From assembly GCA_013407085.1 (NCBI GenBank), contig JACCGJ010000235.1, positions 62,001 through 126,000 on the forward strand: 64,000 nt of DNA, read 5' to 3'. The notes below the pieces were generated by a model. The model saw nothing but the letters and a program-made list of their open reading frames with translations. It was not told the DNA's origin and searched no databases. This document shows, in pieces, positions 42,131 through 55,900 of this stretch (position 1 is the first letter of the stretch; the number at the start of each line of letters is the position of its first letter). The position numbers and the translations under genes are program-made. This DNA is from Atriophallophorus winterbourni (taxonomy: Eukaryota > Platyhelminthes > Trematoda > Plagiorchiida > Microphallidae).

Positions 42131-42619
42131 CTGTTCGTTAAGTTGTCTCTGTGAGAAAATACTCACGGTCTTGCTTCATAAGAACAAGCCGATCGATTGT
42201 ATTCAATGTTGAATAGATTTTCGAAACTGAGGCAGATCCATTCAAGTTTTATCGATCCTCGATATCAGGTTTTGACCATCGGTTTCTGTCAATAGTGCGT
42301 CCAATCGGTTGTTCAATTGGGATTAGGTCGACTCTACGAACGGTTTTGCAGTCTTAGTTTTGAAAAACATTCTGTTGGATTCCGTTCCAGACCAGCTGAA
42401 GATACTGTAATGAATTGTATTGTATTGAATTGAATAATTAGCCCAGGAGTGTAAGGAGAACAACCGCGCTCACTCGAATCACAGTATGTATTGAATAACA
42501 ACCAGAATGAATGAATGACAATCAGAACTTGAATAACAGTATTAACGATTATTGTTGAATGAATTATGATGAATGGTTGAGTATTATTGATCGTTAATCG
42601 AACAATCACCACAACCACC

Positions 42620-43560
42620 TCAGTTTGCGAATGATCCTGGGCTTGTATAATCCCAGTACGGCTTGTTCAACGAACGTTCTGACTTCCACGGAGGATCTAG
42701 CGAACCCGAAACATCATCCACAGTTACCAACAATTGTATCGCTTTTTCAATGGCAGCAGTCAAAGGTGCCAGTAAGGCTTTTCCTCTAGCGGTTTTGAAG
42801 AGAATATTATCTGGCGATCGTTTGGATGAGCTAGAAGGCAGTGGTGAATTCGCTTGATAAGATGAGTTCGGTGATTTATTCGAAATGGTATCTGATGAAT
42901 TCTGAAGTTTGCAAACATTGAAGCCACTTTCTTGGTAATGAAAACTAGATTTTCCGTTTAAATCAATGATACGGCGGATCTGGACATGGTAACAGGAGTA
43001 TCGCTTGAATCGGTTGATAGGGAAGTCAAATTTTCATCATCATATAAAAGAGATTTAGCACTGTTAGAAATCAGTCGAACTGTCTTTCCAGATGCAGTTT
43101 GAATATCCAGAGTAACGGGAGTGTTCTCCATACTATGATAGGATGTATGAAAGTCAACGTTTTCTTTTTCGCCAAGCGGCATAGTTAAGGTATCGTCATC
43201 ATTTGTCTGCATCAGAGCCTTGGCATTTTCACGTTTATGTGTATTGAACATGACGGAGTTTTGTGCTGGCGACAAATCTGTTGTTGCCACACGCGCATAG
43301 AACCGTAGAAAACTCGAATCATTGTTTGGAATTGTCGAACTAAGAAACGGGTGGACTGCGCGTTAAACAGCGACTTTAGTCGTTACAGTGGGTTTAAGTT
43401 CGCTTTTGGTAGTAGTTGTCACAGGTGAAAGTAGAACATTGAGAACTGGTTGCGGCATAGGTGCTGAGGCATCTATAATACTTTTATTTGCGTCAGTCTT
43501 GGATTTGGATTTCAAAAACGACATTGAATGAGATGTGATGGGGTTTTCAGCGATTGCCAT
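42620..43560 (-). pseudogene. BRCA2-like BRC-repeat segment, disabled
   Basis: Minus-strand frame from 43560 is open except for one TAA (about 43361-43363) to a TAA near 42958; a second frame then runs to TGA at 42620. Two stretches resemble BRC repeats, the RAD51-binding motif (FxTASGKxVxIS..AL): IQTASGKTVRLISNSAKSLL (about 43100) and FKTARGKALLAPL (about 42790). The rest is Ser/Thr/Asn-rich and low complexity, as in BRCA2 spacers. The stop plus frameshift, and the lack of introns, suggest a processed fragment. Two weak motif hits are the whole case. Confidence 0.4.
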
Positions 43561-43639
43561 GTTTTTTCTGTATTCGACGCGGGAATGAGACTAGTTCCAC
43601 GAGATCGGGCAAGGCGTAAAACGGAGCCTTTGCGACCAT

Positions 43640-44240
43640 TTACAGGTTACGCAATAAATAAGAACAAAGTTTACTCGTAGATAACGGAATGGACAAACAC
43701 GCCTTTCATCCGCTCGAATCCCATTGCTGTTTAAAATGACTTATGCAAAAACCCGCCAATGATCCATCAGAGGGCAGTTCTACGTGAAGCAGGGCAGAAA
43801 CCGAAGCAACTCTTGATCCTTTCGTCAAAAATGTGATTGTGTACAACACCAGTTCTTCATCAACAGCGGAACGTGAAACCCTAAAGATAGATGGCCTGAC
43901 GGGTTGAAAGGATGTGGTTGATCGTGCACACTACGCATTCCGGCTTACTCAATGCACGTGACTTTTGTAGATTTTTCCGGAGCATGGATGACAAATTCTT
44001 CCATCTCCAATGAGCCAGAGGATATTTGGCATTCAAGAACCAACACGTTCCTTCACCCGGTTCGCCAGAAACCAATCTTACCCCTGATTCCACTGATAAA
44101 CCCACATTACGTTCGTGTCTCAAAATACCCGACAGAAAAACATGTTCCGGTCGTGAGGTAAATTTTTCCAAAATGATTGATGATTTCATAACCGAATGCT
44201 TTTTTTCGAGCGTATTTTTCTTGTTCCCGACGCTCTAGGG
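43640..44240. other. Uncharacterised segment with overlapping open frames
   Basis: The plus frame at 44026-44238 includes PTLRSCLKIPDRKTCSGREV and the minus frame at 43881-44189 is also open. Neither is recognised. REVNF in the plus frame resembles a PP1-docking RVxF site, which is too short to rely on. Confidence 0.25.
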
Positions 44241-44384
44241 GGGAATTCTATAATAATTTGTACAGTCTTATATTTTGTATCATCTTGATATCTCAAGTTA
44301 GACATTATCGTTTGATAACTGATAACGCCACATTGATTTATCAATCACATGTTACCGATTTTCTATTCGTTAACTCAGTGAACG

Positions 44385-44980
44385 ATGTTCATTAAACCCG
44401 CCTCCTCCGAAAAAGATTTAGGTGTGATTATCCAATCAGACTTAGGAAACTCAATGCAATGTCGACTGGCTGCCTGCAAAGCTGAAAACAACTTGGGTCT
44501 CCTTAAAAGAGTCCTAGGTTCGTTTGACCCCAATATTGCCTGCAATTTGATTTCAACGTACATCCGTCCTCATGTTGAATATGCTATCCCGGCATGGGAT
44601 CCTTGGTTGAAAAAAGATATTCTGCTATTAGAAACTCCACAGCGCAGAGCGACAAAACTCGTCCAGGGACTATCAAATTATCCATACGAAACGCGACTTA
44701 AATTATTGAATTTGCATTCGGCTGAATACAGACGGAAACGAGGAGCACTAATATTCATTTGGACAGTGCCTAATCAAACAAATCATCCTTGCGGTCATTT
44801 GTTTCATCTTTCCCATAACACACATCTGCGAGGTCACCAATTAAAACTTTACCAACAGCATAGCAGGTTGAACTGCCGCAAATATGCATTTTCCGTTCGC
44901 AATGTGCAACTGTGGAACAGTTTACCTACTCATATGGTACAATCTGGAACTGTTGAAGTTTTCAAAAATCACTAGATATC
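44385..44980 (+). pseudogene. CR1-type LINE C-terminal fragment
   Basis: SEKDLGVIIQSDLGNSMQC, TYIRPHVEYAIPAWDPWLKK, RRATKLVQGL and NVQLWNSLPTHMV are the post-catalytic CR1 RT blocks. The active site is absent. It ends before an AT-rich tail. Confidence 0.85.
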
Positions 44981-45106
44981 CACATGGAAAAGTATGTTTT
45001 TTATGTTTGACAATAATCTAACAATATTTTGATATTTTTCACCATCCGATCCGATGTACATTTTTGTGGGTCTTGTAAAGCATAGCTTTTTACCTGCATA
45101 TAATCT

Positions 45107-46430
45107 ATGAATAACTCCATGAATACCGTTTGCACACAATCTACTCACTCACTGATTTTAATATATTCTTTGTCCACGCACGGTCTTTGGTCTTCTGTGA
45201 TTGTCTCGGAGTCAAAATTGTATGTGAATATAACTGGAATACAAGTAGCCTCAGAATCCATTCCTCACTATCCATTACAGAGGCTTATTTGGAAACTAAG
45301 AATGTCTGGTATAGAGGCTTCGTTGCTTGCTTGGATTGAGGATTTTCTTATCGGAAGGCAAAGCCTCGTTGAAGTCAATGAGGCCAGATCTGCATCCTTC
45401 ATCCCAACTTCTGGTGTACCACAAGGATCCGTTCTGGGGCCAACCTTCTTCAAACTCTATGTGAGTGACCTTCCCAGTATTCTGAACAGTGGTTGTCTCT
45501 TATTTGCAGATGATCTGAAGGTGTGGGCTTCTGTCACGACGGCCGCTGACGCTTCCCACTTGCAAGATGATTTGAATGCACTTCGGCGTTGGACTGACAG
45601 ATGGATACTCCCGATTAATGAAAAGAAGTGTGCTATCATGCACATCGGGAGCAACAACATGCGACATGCATATCAGTTGGAGGGCCATGGTCTCAGGATA
45701 GTTGATGTAGAGCGAGATTTGGGGGTGATGGTAACTTCATCCCTCAAAACTGCGGAGGATACTGCCAAAAAGGTCGGTTCTGCCAGCCGCATGTGGTGGG
45801 CATTGAGACGATCCTTCTTAGAGATAAATCCCAAAGTTTTTCAAGTTCTGTATAGCTCTCACGTCAGACCAATATTAGAATTTGGGCTTCCCGTGAACTA
45901 TCCGTTAAACAAAGGGGAGAAGGATCGTCTGGAGAAAGTTCAAAGGAGGGCTACCAAGTGCGTGAGGGGTATGTTTCGTATTCCCTATGACGACCTATTG
46001 CGGGAACTCAAACTTTTCCCACTGGAATATCGAAGAATGCGATATGATTTACTGGTCACGCGGAGAATCCTACTTGGATATTACGGAACGGAACTTCAAC
46101 AATTCTTTTCGGTATCCACGAACTCCAGAACTAGAGGTCATTCGCTGAAGTTGCAGAAGCGCCGAACGGAACACCTGAAGCCATCGTTTACTCTGTCGAC
46201 CAGAGTGGTCAATATTTGGAATGCACTTTCCGCTGATGCAATTGGGGCAGTCACCGAAGAGCAGTTTAAACGCATATTGTACGGTTAACTTCCCGCTATC
46301 CTGCGCGATTCGCCTACTCTTTCAGCTCAGTAACTCCTCGTGAGGAATCTACGCTGAGATAGCAGAGACCCGGGAGGTGAAGCGGCTTTCACGGACTGTA
46401 GTCCTCCTGCCGTCTATTCAGAAGAAGAAG
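45107..46430 (+). mobile_element. CR1-type LINE, reverse transcriptase and C-terminal part, with microsatellite tail
   Basis: The frame to TAA 46286-46288 contains GVPQGSVLGPTFF, LLFADDLKVW (intact FADD), INEKKCAIMHI, YSSHVRPILEFG, RLEKVQRRATK and NIWNALSADAI. The DFSKAF block upstream is disrupted (ESIPHYPLQRLIWKLRM). The 3' UTR ends in (gaa)n near 46420-46437. Closest to the 35.9-kb copy. Confidence 0.88.
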
Positions 46431-46895
46431 AAGAAGAAATTTGAATAAGGAATGTGTATAATGGGAAACAATGAATGATGCAGAAGTAGTTCAACATTAA
46501 TAAATATTATTATGAAAGTAGACAAATTACAAGCTGAGTGAGCATCGATTCCTTGAAGGATCAGTAAAATGATACTATATTTCTCATATACGCTATTGAA
46601 TATTGCTGATACCATTAAATCATCATTATAGTGAGATAGTGAAATGAATAAAGATTGAGAAGACTTAATATTATCTGCATGCAACTAATAATCCGAAATC
46701 TACATATTTGACCATCATACAGGTCTAACCTTCCGCATTTTATTTTGTTTTACTATGCAAAATACAAATACTTTGTATGATTTACTTTCAAATCATTCAA
46801 AATTCCATGTGAATAGGCTTTCAAATTATGGCAGGTTTGGGAATGGCCAATGAAACTGTAAGAATTGTCAGAAGCTTGATAATCAATCCTAACAG

Positions 46896-46946
46896 AGTCA
46901 TGTTGTAGAAACAAAAAGTATTGGTAACGTGCACGTATACGTCCAA
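46896..46946 (+). CDS. NDRG exon (strand before HDxG block)
   Basis: Acceptor tcctaacag, donor GTAAGT. Encodes VVETKSIGNVHVYVQ, matching the IETLHGSVHVT segment. Phase 0 both ends; 17 codons. Confidence 0.75.
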
Positions 46947-49900
46947 GTAAGTGAATTTGACCAGATAATATCCATGTGGTTCAGTAACATTACGATAATT
47001 TTCAATGTACATAACAGTATTTTAATTTTCACAATCTTCCGTGATTTTATACATTTCACCAGGTACTTTCATATTAATGGCAGCCCACTCAATTCACCCT
47101 GCGCTTTGTACGAGCTCTTAGATTCTTATCCCATATTAAACTATTGAATCGGAATAAGAAAAATGATTTTTTTCACTATGTTCAAATATGGATCAATTTA
47201 AATATTTCCCGGAATATATTTTGCTAACTGTAATATTATTTCAATTTCTTTGCGAACATATTTTTATGCTATAAATAACGTTTCCGCATAATAATATTAT
47301 TGAGATATATTCTGTCATGGTTCATCGATAATTTGCATCTGTATTAGGAAATATTTGGAGGTTTTTTCCAAATTGTTTGCTTTATTTACTGGATAAATTC
47401 CGTCAACTGCATCTATCTATTACTCCGGCTCAATTTACCTGCTTATGGACGCACAGAATTATCATCATCTAATTTGAATTATAAACAGAATTTCAGTTCG
47501 TAGGTGCTGAAAAATTCGAAAAAATATTGACAACCTTTATTGTGACAAGCTGAGTTTGAAATGTGTTCTATTCCTTGGAATGTTATTGTAAAATAATCGA
47601 AATTACAACAAAACACAAACCAGAGCGTTTTCATTCTTCAAGCTGTTATCTTTTATATCAATTGTTTTTTTTTTGAATTTTTGAATCGCAACTCAAGTAT
47701 GATATGTAATTTATGGATAATTTATTTGAAAGTTTGAAGTATATAGGCTATTGGTCAGCATCAGACCGTACATAGAAAATCCACGAAATGTGAAATGTAA
47801 ACAAAATGTTGTAACGATCAATTTTAACGCTAAATCAAATGCGAAAGTTAACAATTGAAAATATATTATTTCATTCATCTTGTTACCTTGAAACTTACCT
47901 TACACACCTCTACCGGTTTCTGGCTAATTGCTTTTATTAGGTGCATACAGTAAGATCAGGTTCAATTAGGCTTTAAACAGTGGTATAATAGTTATCAAAG
48001 GTATAGTGCCATGCCAATGTTAAATGAGGTTCTTAAAAAGAACCACAATGCTGAAATACAGAATCACAAACTGATTCTTTGTCAAGCACTCACGGCGCTT
48101 ATAAAAGTCCAATATATTAAGGTGATCACATTCCCATTACCTGATATTACTGTCTCCACCCGTTGAAGGCGAACAGCCAGAAACTGTTAGTGGTTGTAAG
48201 AGATCGGGATATGAGCACCAAAATATATTGATCATTTATTAGCGCCTTGAATGCTTGACAGAAAATCTCTTTGTGGTTTTGTATTTGAACATCGTAGTTC
48301 TGTGTACAGTGTCTTTTTTGAAGAAATATGGTGACCCAGCTTGCTAATTGTATATATATTCCCTTGCAAGGTGCATGAACGTGAAATGACGAGCATCCAA
48401 TATAGTGGTATTTGTATCATTGCAAAATGTACAGCGCCTAATAATATGACGTTAAAAATGATGAATGAATTTTTTGTCTAGATTATTTAGTCTTGTTTAT
48501 ACTGGTTTTTATCTATCAAAAGTTGCACATTAGCTGTTCAAATTGTTTATGCATGATGTTAAATAAACCAGTTTGAATCTCATTTATTTTTAGAAAAAAT
48601 AATAATTAATGCATGAAGTTACGGATTGGGATTCTATTTAGATTGGCAAATATTGATGTGTACGAAAAAATGTTTTTTAATATATCTAGTGAATAAGTAG
48701 AGATGAGAAGACAAGAGAAACAGAAAAATCGGTGTAAATATTGAGATTTCGAGAACATAAATTTCAGTGCACTGTAACTGGGTGGTATAATTGAATAAAA
48801 AAATAACGTCAAATATAGCACGTATAACCAATCTGAATGAATTCTGGTTGTATCAACACCACATACTGTTTCAAGTTGTTAAAATAGTCTTGATTATGTT
48901 CCGCGTATAGACTCCCAAGTCAGACTAAAAACATATTACAACACTACGGTCAAACAACGAAAAACGCTATCAAGTATAATAATAATTAAATTTTACTAAT
49001 AAAGTTTCTCAAAATGCTTTAAAAACATTTATTTGCTCAAAATGCAAATAAATTTATGATTTTTGTAAAACAATCAGTAGGTTTATCTTATCATTCTTTG
49101 AACCTTATTATTATTCTCTGCTTTATGTTATCTGCAAGTGTGAACTTACCTAATTACATATATTTTATCTGAAGTTTTACCACAATCGAAACATACAAGA
49201 ACATAATGAAATCTGACACGGTAGAAAACAGCTTAAATAATTTGAGTAAGGTTTCACTGAAATTTTACAAATTGTAATTTTTTAGTGGCGACAAAGGAAA
49301 TCTCCTATTATTCTTCTGTGGGAATGAATAAATAAATCAGGTACAATTTATATAAAATTGAGGGTTTCTTTTAGATTATTTCTCGAACATGCGAACCATT
49401 TCCAAACATTTTGCCAATTGTTTGATCTATCATCTATTTTCTAAAACTCACTAAAGATGCAAGCTTATTTTGCTGTATACAACCATGAACTGCAAAGAAT
49501 CCGTCCAGATAGTGTCTCTTTTCTTGTTATTTAATTTTCATTATCTTTATGCTATTTTCGCAGTATAAGCATGTGTGTATGGCGTTCCAGATTTCAGCAC
49601 GTGCTACCGGTTTAATAATCATTTTTATTATGTGAATGATGAATCAGTTTACAGAACAATTATACGGATGTACCCATTTTTATCGAACAAAATAATTTTG
49701 TTAAGAATATCATAGTTTGTATTACATTGCTTCCAGTAACGCCATTTATTAATTATATGAATAATTGTGGTACATGATCTATTTAATAGCAAAAGTATAT
49801 GTAAATTTCAACATATTTGACTTAATGTCACACTTGTATTGAAACGTTCGTAATTGATTCTGTAGAACGAACCTGTAATTGCCCAAAAACGGGAAACGGT

Positions 49901-52900
49901 CACTTTTTAATCCATGCAATAGATCTTAATGTAAAATCTGATTTTATTTCGACTTCAAACTCGCATTGGCCAACTCTTTATCCATGGTTAGAAATGTAAC
50001 CAGACAGATTACTGTAGTATTATTAGTATAGAATATATGGTATAGTATAGTATATATAGTATATATATTATATTTGTATAGTAAAGTATATTATTTCAAA
50101 AATGTAGCTAGGGCTAAGACTGTGGTTTAAATGACTTAGGCATACATGCGATGCATTTGAATGCGATGAAAATACTATGACTATTTACTCTTTAGAATCA
50201 CTGAGCGGAAATATCTAAATAATCCTTTTATCACGTTTGAAGATCATGGTTTATAATTGTGCAAGTGTCGTCTATATTATGTTATTTATTGAATAAAAAG
50301 CTACAATGAAATAGTAGCAAAATTGTCTGATCCACACTTGAGTTCATGTCTGAATTCTAGTCCATCAAATTATCAGTCTTGGTTTAAAAGACAACTGTCA
50401 GTAGAAAATAAATTTTCGTTTGAATGGTCTATGGAGTTAGATTTTTGTATGTGACAGATATAGCAGAACAATGCTTTAAAAATTGCAATGGAACAGACAC
50501 TATTTATAGAATTAAAGCTTTCCTAATAATTTGGATAGTTCAATTCCTACAATATGGATGAGCGTGCCATCTTGGCACTTATTCAGTTACTCGAAGTGAT
50601 ACAATGGGTGATCAAACCTAGCACTTAAGATTCTCAGACCAATTGGCCCATGGTTTTCACCGATAGGCTAATATAGCACACATAAATTCTATGTCATGAA
50701 GAAAAGCCTAAATTTTATCATGTAACATATGGAAGAAACTCGAATGAAAGTATGAAATAAATGGTCTGTTGTCCCCTTCTTACACGAATAAGTGACTGCC
50801 TAAACCCACAAAAGCAACAAATCTTTGAAGATTCTAAATGACTAATAAACGTTTCAATACCTAAATACAGGAGATGAGATTGATATGGTATATTTTTGCA
50901 ATTTGGATTCCCAAAATAATAGCGGGTTCGCCTACATAGAATTTATTTATCTATCTATCCAACGGATAAAGCAGTTTTTAAATATATTTGTATATATTCG
51001 ATATTATCACGTATGGCAATTGGTATACATTCACTCATTTCAGGGAGCAGTATTGCCACTGAAGCCCGTCTTCCTTACTGTACACGACTTGGGGTGTAAC
51101 CGTGAGTTTCAGTACTATTTTTGCCAAACTGTCGTCGAAAGAGCTTTTTACATGTTTGCACTCTAAATATATTTTTATCTTTAGAAGATGTCTCTTGCTG
51201 CACATTTAGATATGTTTTTATTACGAATGCTGTTTTGAAATCTATATTTCAATATTAAAAATAAGTTTATAACTCCTACTATAATTAATTATCAGTAAAA
51301 TTTCAGGTTCGAAAATGAGAAGGGGGAACTCGGAACAGAAGAAATCAAACACGAGGATGACTCTAAAATAGTTCAAACAGCAGTCAAAGCAAATTTAATT
51401 TTTGGAATTAAATGACCATTTTGGGGAGAGTAAAAAGTAGATAAAATGCGTTGAACTTTCTCTAATCGGATTTACATCTGGAATAAGTGTTTTCGCCGGT
51501 GCTGAAGATTTCCAATAATTTTCGGAGATTCACACAGTAAATGGAACGTTTATTGTAAAAGTCTCAATTTTTCTGGTGGACATGTGCTTTTCTGATGGAT
51601 GGTTGTGAAAATTGAAACCCTACATTTAAAGCAGATGAAATATATGTTAAAACGGTTATCGCTAACTTCATTGATATCCGTGCTTTCAATGCGATTTAGG
51701 ATTTATTCTTAGTGAAAACATTGACTTTTTGTATCTTTTGACATGTCGGAATATAAAAGAAGTAGAATGATCAAAGATTTCCTTATTGTCAAAAATGCCG
51801 AGGGAAACAAGGCATCTACATTCGTGATTGCGATATGTTTTCTAAGGTTCAATTCGTGGATAACACATTCGGAAAAAATTCGTGCCTGCGCATGCGTTGG
51901 ATGAATTATGGTAAACGGAGAACAAACGAATGACCCCAATAACTATCTGTGTTTTAGCACGAAAATACAACCTAATTTTTTTGAAAAACATGATCCTGTA
52001 TACGCAACTACATTAAGTGAATTGCACTAAGGATGTTTCAAAACTCGTTGAATAAGGAAATCGCATCAATTACATTGTCTTCCTTATATCACATTAGATT
52101 ATTTGCTAAATTTTATGAAATTACATGGAATACGTTTTTGTACATGTACAAATTTTTTAAAACAAATTAGAAAAACGAAAAGCAATCAATGTTTTGTTAG
52201 TTGTTGGTATTGTACAAAATTGATTCCATTATCAGTTTCTGGATGTTTAGCATTGACCCAGCATTTATATTTTAAGTGTATTTTGATCTATTATACTGAA
52301 TTAATTCGAAAGGAGTTTAGAAATGCATGTTAGAGGAATTGTTACGCTTACTCAATTGCATTCTATGCATTGTATAATTGTTTTGCACTGAAGTCTTCCA
52401 ACAGTAACTCACTCGTAAAATTTTAACTAATTTCCTTTGCATGGAAACAAGTTTAAACCAAGCGGCGGATGTCTCAAAATCAAAGTGTAGCGAAAGGAGC
52501 CCTGTGCAAGAAGTATCTTTTAAAAGTTAACGGAATAAGCATTCTCATGCGCAAATTATGGCTAGACAGTCAAAGAATAAAAGTGCCTTTCTATCGATTT
52601 AATTTTATTCGTAACTTTGATTTTGGAATCTGTCAAAAGAGAACGGCAAAATATGAACTACGGTCGACACGGATGCGTCTCGAGGTACTCTACTGCGCAC
52701 CTCCAAATGGTATTTAATCCACTTGAAAATCACTGTTCTATAAAATTGAACACTTGTGCAGAGATACTACTGATAAAAAGCGAATCCATCAAGAAATTAG
52801 TCCTCGGCTTGCTGAGCTTAGTTACTGAGATCAGAATGAAATCAATTGTAACGCGTAAAATACACAGTACCAAAATGCTAAAGTTTGGCGCGCAACAGCT

Positions 52901-55900
52901 TCTTTACCTTACGTTGAGAACGAATCAGAGGAAGATACGTTGAATCAACGTACATAGAGTACTTGAAATATGTAAAACACGAGTAAAGTATAAAAAAGAG
53001 AGAACGCTTCGATCCAGATAAACGCATCTCAAGGATAAGTCACCCTGAGGCTAATCCACGGATTGCTTATATAAAATCACAGCAAAGGTTGCTCGGACAA
53101 CTATCCCAAATAACTCCGTACTGGGATAAACGAACATAAAAAGCGAAACAGTAAGCATCCGCGCAATTGCTGTCAATATCATACACTGATCAGAAATTCA
53201 GTCCTAGCTGAACACGCGCTGGACACAGGTAAAAACGTTGATTTGTATAATGTAGATGTGATGAGGCGACTTCACACTAAGTCGAATGAGATGACAAAGG
53301 CTGGTAAGAATATGGTCAACAACGAGAATGTGGCTGATATCTCCACAATCTGATTCTGCAGTGGATAAACACAAACTTTCGTGATCCTTAGTGTACGCTT
53401 GTCTCTGTTTTGAAGCTCAGTGCCCACGAGTTGTCTTAGCTTATGATTAGTCAGGTGAATGCAATTGAAGCCCGATCTCTGTTCATACTGACCCCATGGT
53501 CTGATGAAGCTTCTGTATCAGAAGCAGAACGTTACCAAGAACGGTTCTAACCGATTCATTACACACTTCCTTTTTCACTTTCGCTCTGTTAATTATTAAA
53601 ACAAAACTAAATCTTCTATGTGAATGAATCACGTCAAAAACGCGTAACATAGGTAATCCAGTTATTTTAAATTTTGAATTTTGTACATGACATCTGATAG
53701 ATTATATTTCTCAATTAACAATACATATTACTTTTTCAGATTATCAATATGAAGACTTTGTGGGTAATCCAAACATGTTACCGATCAACCATCGCTCCGT
53801 TTGGCTGCACATTGATCTACCAGGCCAAGGTGATGGAGACGAAGAACTTCCTGCGAGGTAATTAGAAAGGCTATCTTTATTTAGAAATATAAAATGGCTA
53901 GTTCCATTTTAAACTCACTTCACAAAGTCTCGCACACTATCAGCTTATCAGGAATAATAAATAATACGATTAGTATTTTTACATGCTTCATATTTTCATG
54001 TTTCGCGTATTGAATATTTATTTTCATAATATTTTCACTCTTTACCGGAATAAATACTGCTATTATTGCAAAACATTTGCACACATTTGCATAATTTGCT
54101 AAAAATAATTCTCAACAACAATGTGTCTTAAAAACGCAATTCTATTCTTTTTTGTGAAGCCCACCGATATGGGATTTCTTAACGCAAACATGCAAACTTT
54201 ATGAAATCACAATTCCAAACACATGAAACCTTGTAGATGCAATTGCTCTTTAATTTTAAATAAAGCATCAATTTGCACATGATTTGATCAAAAATCGCTT
54301 TGGATTTTCGACAAACTTCTAATGCGCGGTCGATTCAAAAAGGGTAATTATAATGTATTGCTAGTGTGAACTAATAGACGCAACGAAATTCCCTCAAGAT
54401 TCAAAAGGACAATCGATGCGTAGTCATCAAATTAATTAATATATTTCAACAGCAAAACGGTCATGTATTTTTCGTGCGAGTAAATAGAAACCAACTAATT
54501 TTTCTTGCATTTCCTTTGACATTTGATAGGACAATCCAGTCAAGAGATCGATAGTCACTTCAAACTGTCTCGGAAAATGTGATACTTGAAGGTCATCTTT
54601 TCCACCGAACTGTGGTGGGCTAGATTGAATTATTTACTTTTACACCCGGCTACGAATAGGTGAATCGAACCTCTATATGTAACCAAAATTCAGAGGTGTG
54701 AACCTAAACGTAATAATTATTTAAAGGACCGCAAAAGTTGGATTTCACGCTCGGGATGTTATATATAATAATTTTCTCACTAATTTGTAAGAAAGTTTGT
54801 GTCGAATAGGGATGAATGCAATCCATCTGCAACAATTCCAAATTTTATTCTTCAAAGCAAACATTATTCTCAGGGAACATCTGGCCAGAAACAGTACTCA
54901 GTGAATATGTTACCTGCTTTTGGAATTAAAATATTTCCCAAGGAGTACGCGAATTCAAAGAATTTTATGCGATAGTTAAAAGAAAGGACCGATTTTACCA
55001 TGTTTCATTTTTTTCGAATAGGGAAAAAACTATCACTTACTTTTTGACTAAGATAAAACGAAGAAATATCGAAGGAAGGACCATATTTTCGTAATATAAT
55101 CACACACAATTTTAGTATTGCCAACCATGATTACAAAATCAATAGCTTGGTTAAATTGGATGCAAGAGGTCTATAGTTCTATTTCGATCACAATAATCTA
55201 CTGGAAACGTGCCACATTAACGCTTCAGTTAACTTCACATTGAATGCCACGCGTTTACCAATTACATATCTTGTGGAAGCTCAACATTGACTGAAACCAA
55301 TCGAATGTACAAACGCAATTTATAAAGGCACAAATGAAGACAGAACGATACATACAATTTGTTCATAGCTCACAGAAGCAAGACACGTATGGCTGACACA
55401 AAAATGTCATAGATCAAGAATGCTACATCAAATAACCCCACGAGAATGAAAATATTCTCGAAGCTTGCATTTTCAAACCAATCGAACAATCTGTTGTCTA
55501 AAATAAATGAGAATGAGTCCTTGGATTAGTTTCATACTCCAGCGTATTTAGACTGCCAGGAGCAAAGCAAAGTCATGCTGCAACGTTTGAAAGTTTCGAC
55601 CAGATTTAACATCCGAATCAGCCGATTATTCGATAAAAGTGACTTCAATGTTGAACAATAATACAATGAATCCCAGGAAAAATTGATTATGGCTTAGCTC
55701 AAGATTCAATGTGTCGATGTGAAATTTACTGAATTAGATTTATGGGAATCGAATACATTCCGTATGTGGTTATAATGATAATTTTAACTACCTCGAAATA
55801 AACCACGATCAAAGAAAAAATTGATTGATGAAACAATAAATGATAACCTACTTCAGTATTAGAATTAAGGACAATAGATTTATAAAAATGAGAGAATTAT

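Noticed and set aside
46418..46684. 88-codon minus frame ending in poly-Phe
   Set aside because: The Phe run is the antisense of the (gaa)n LINE tail.
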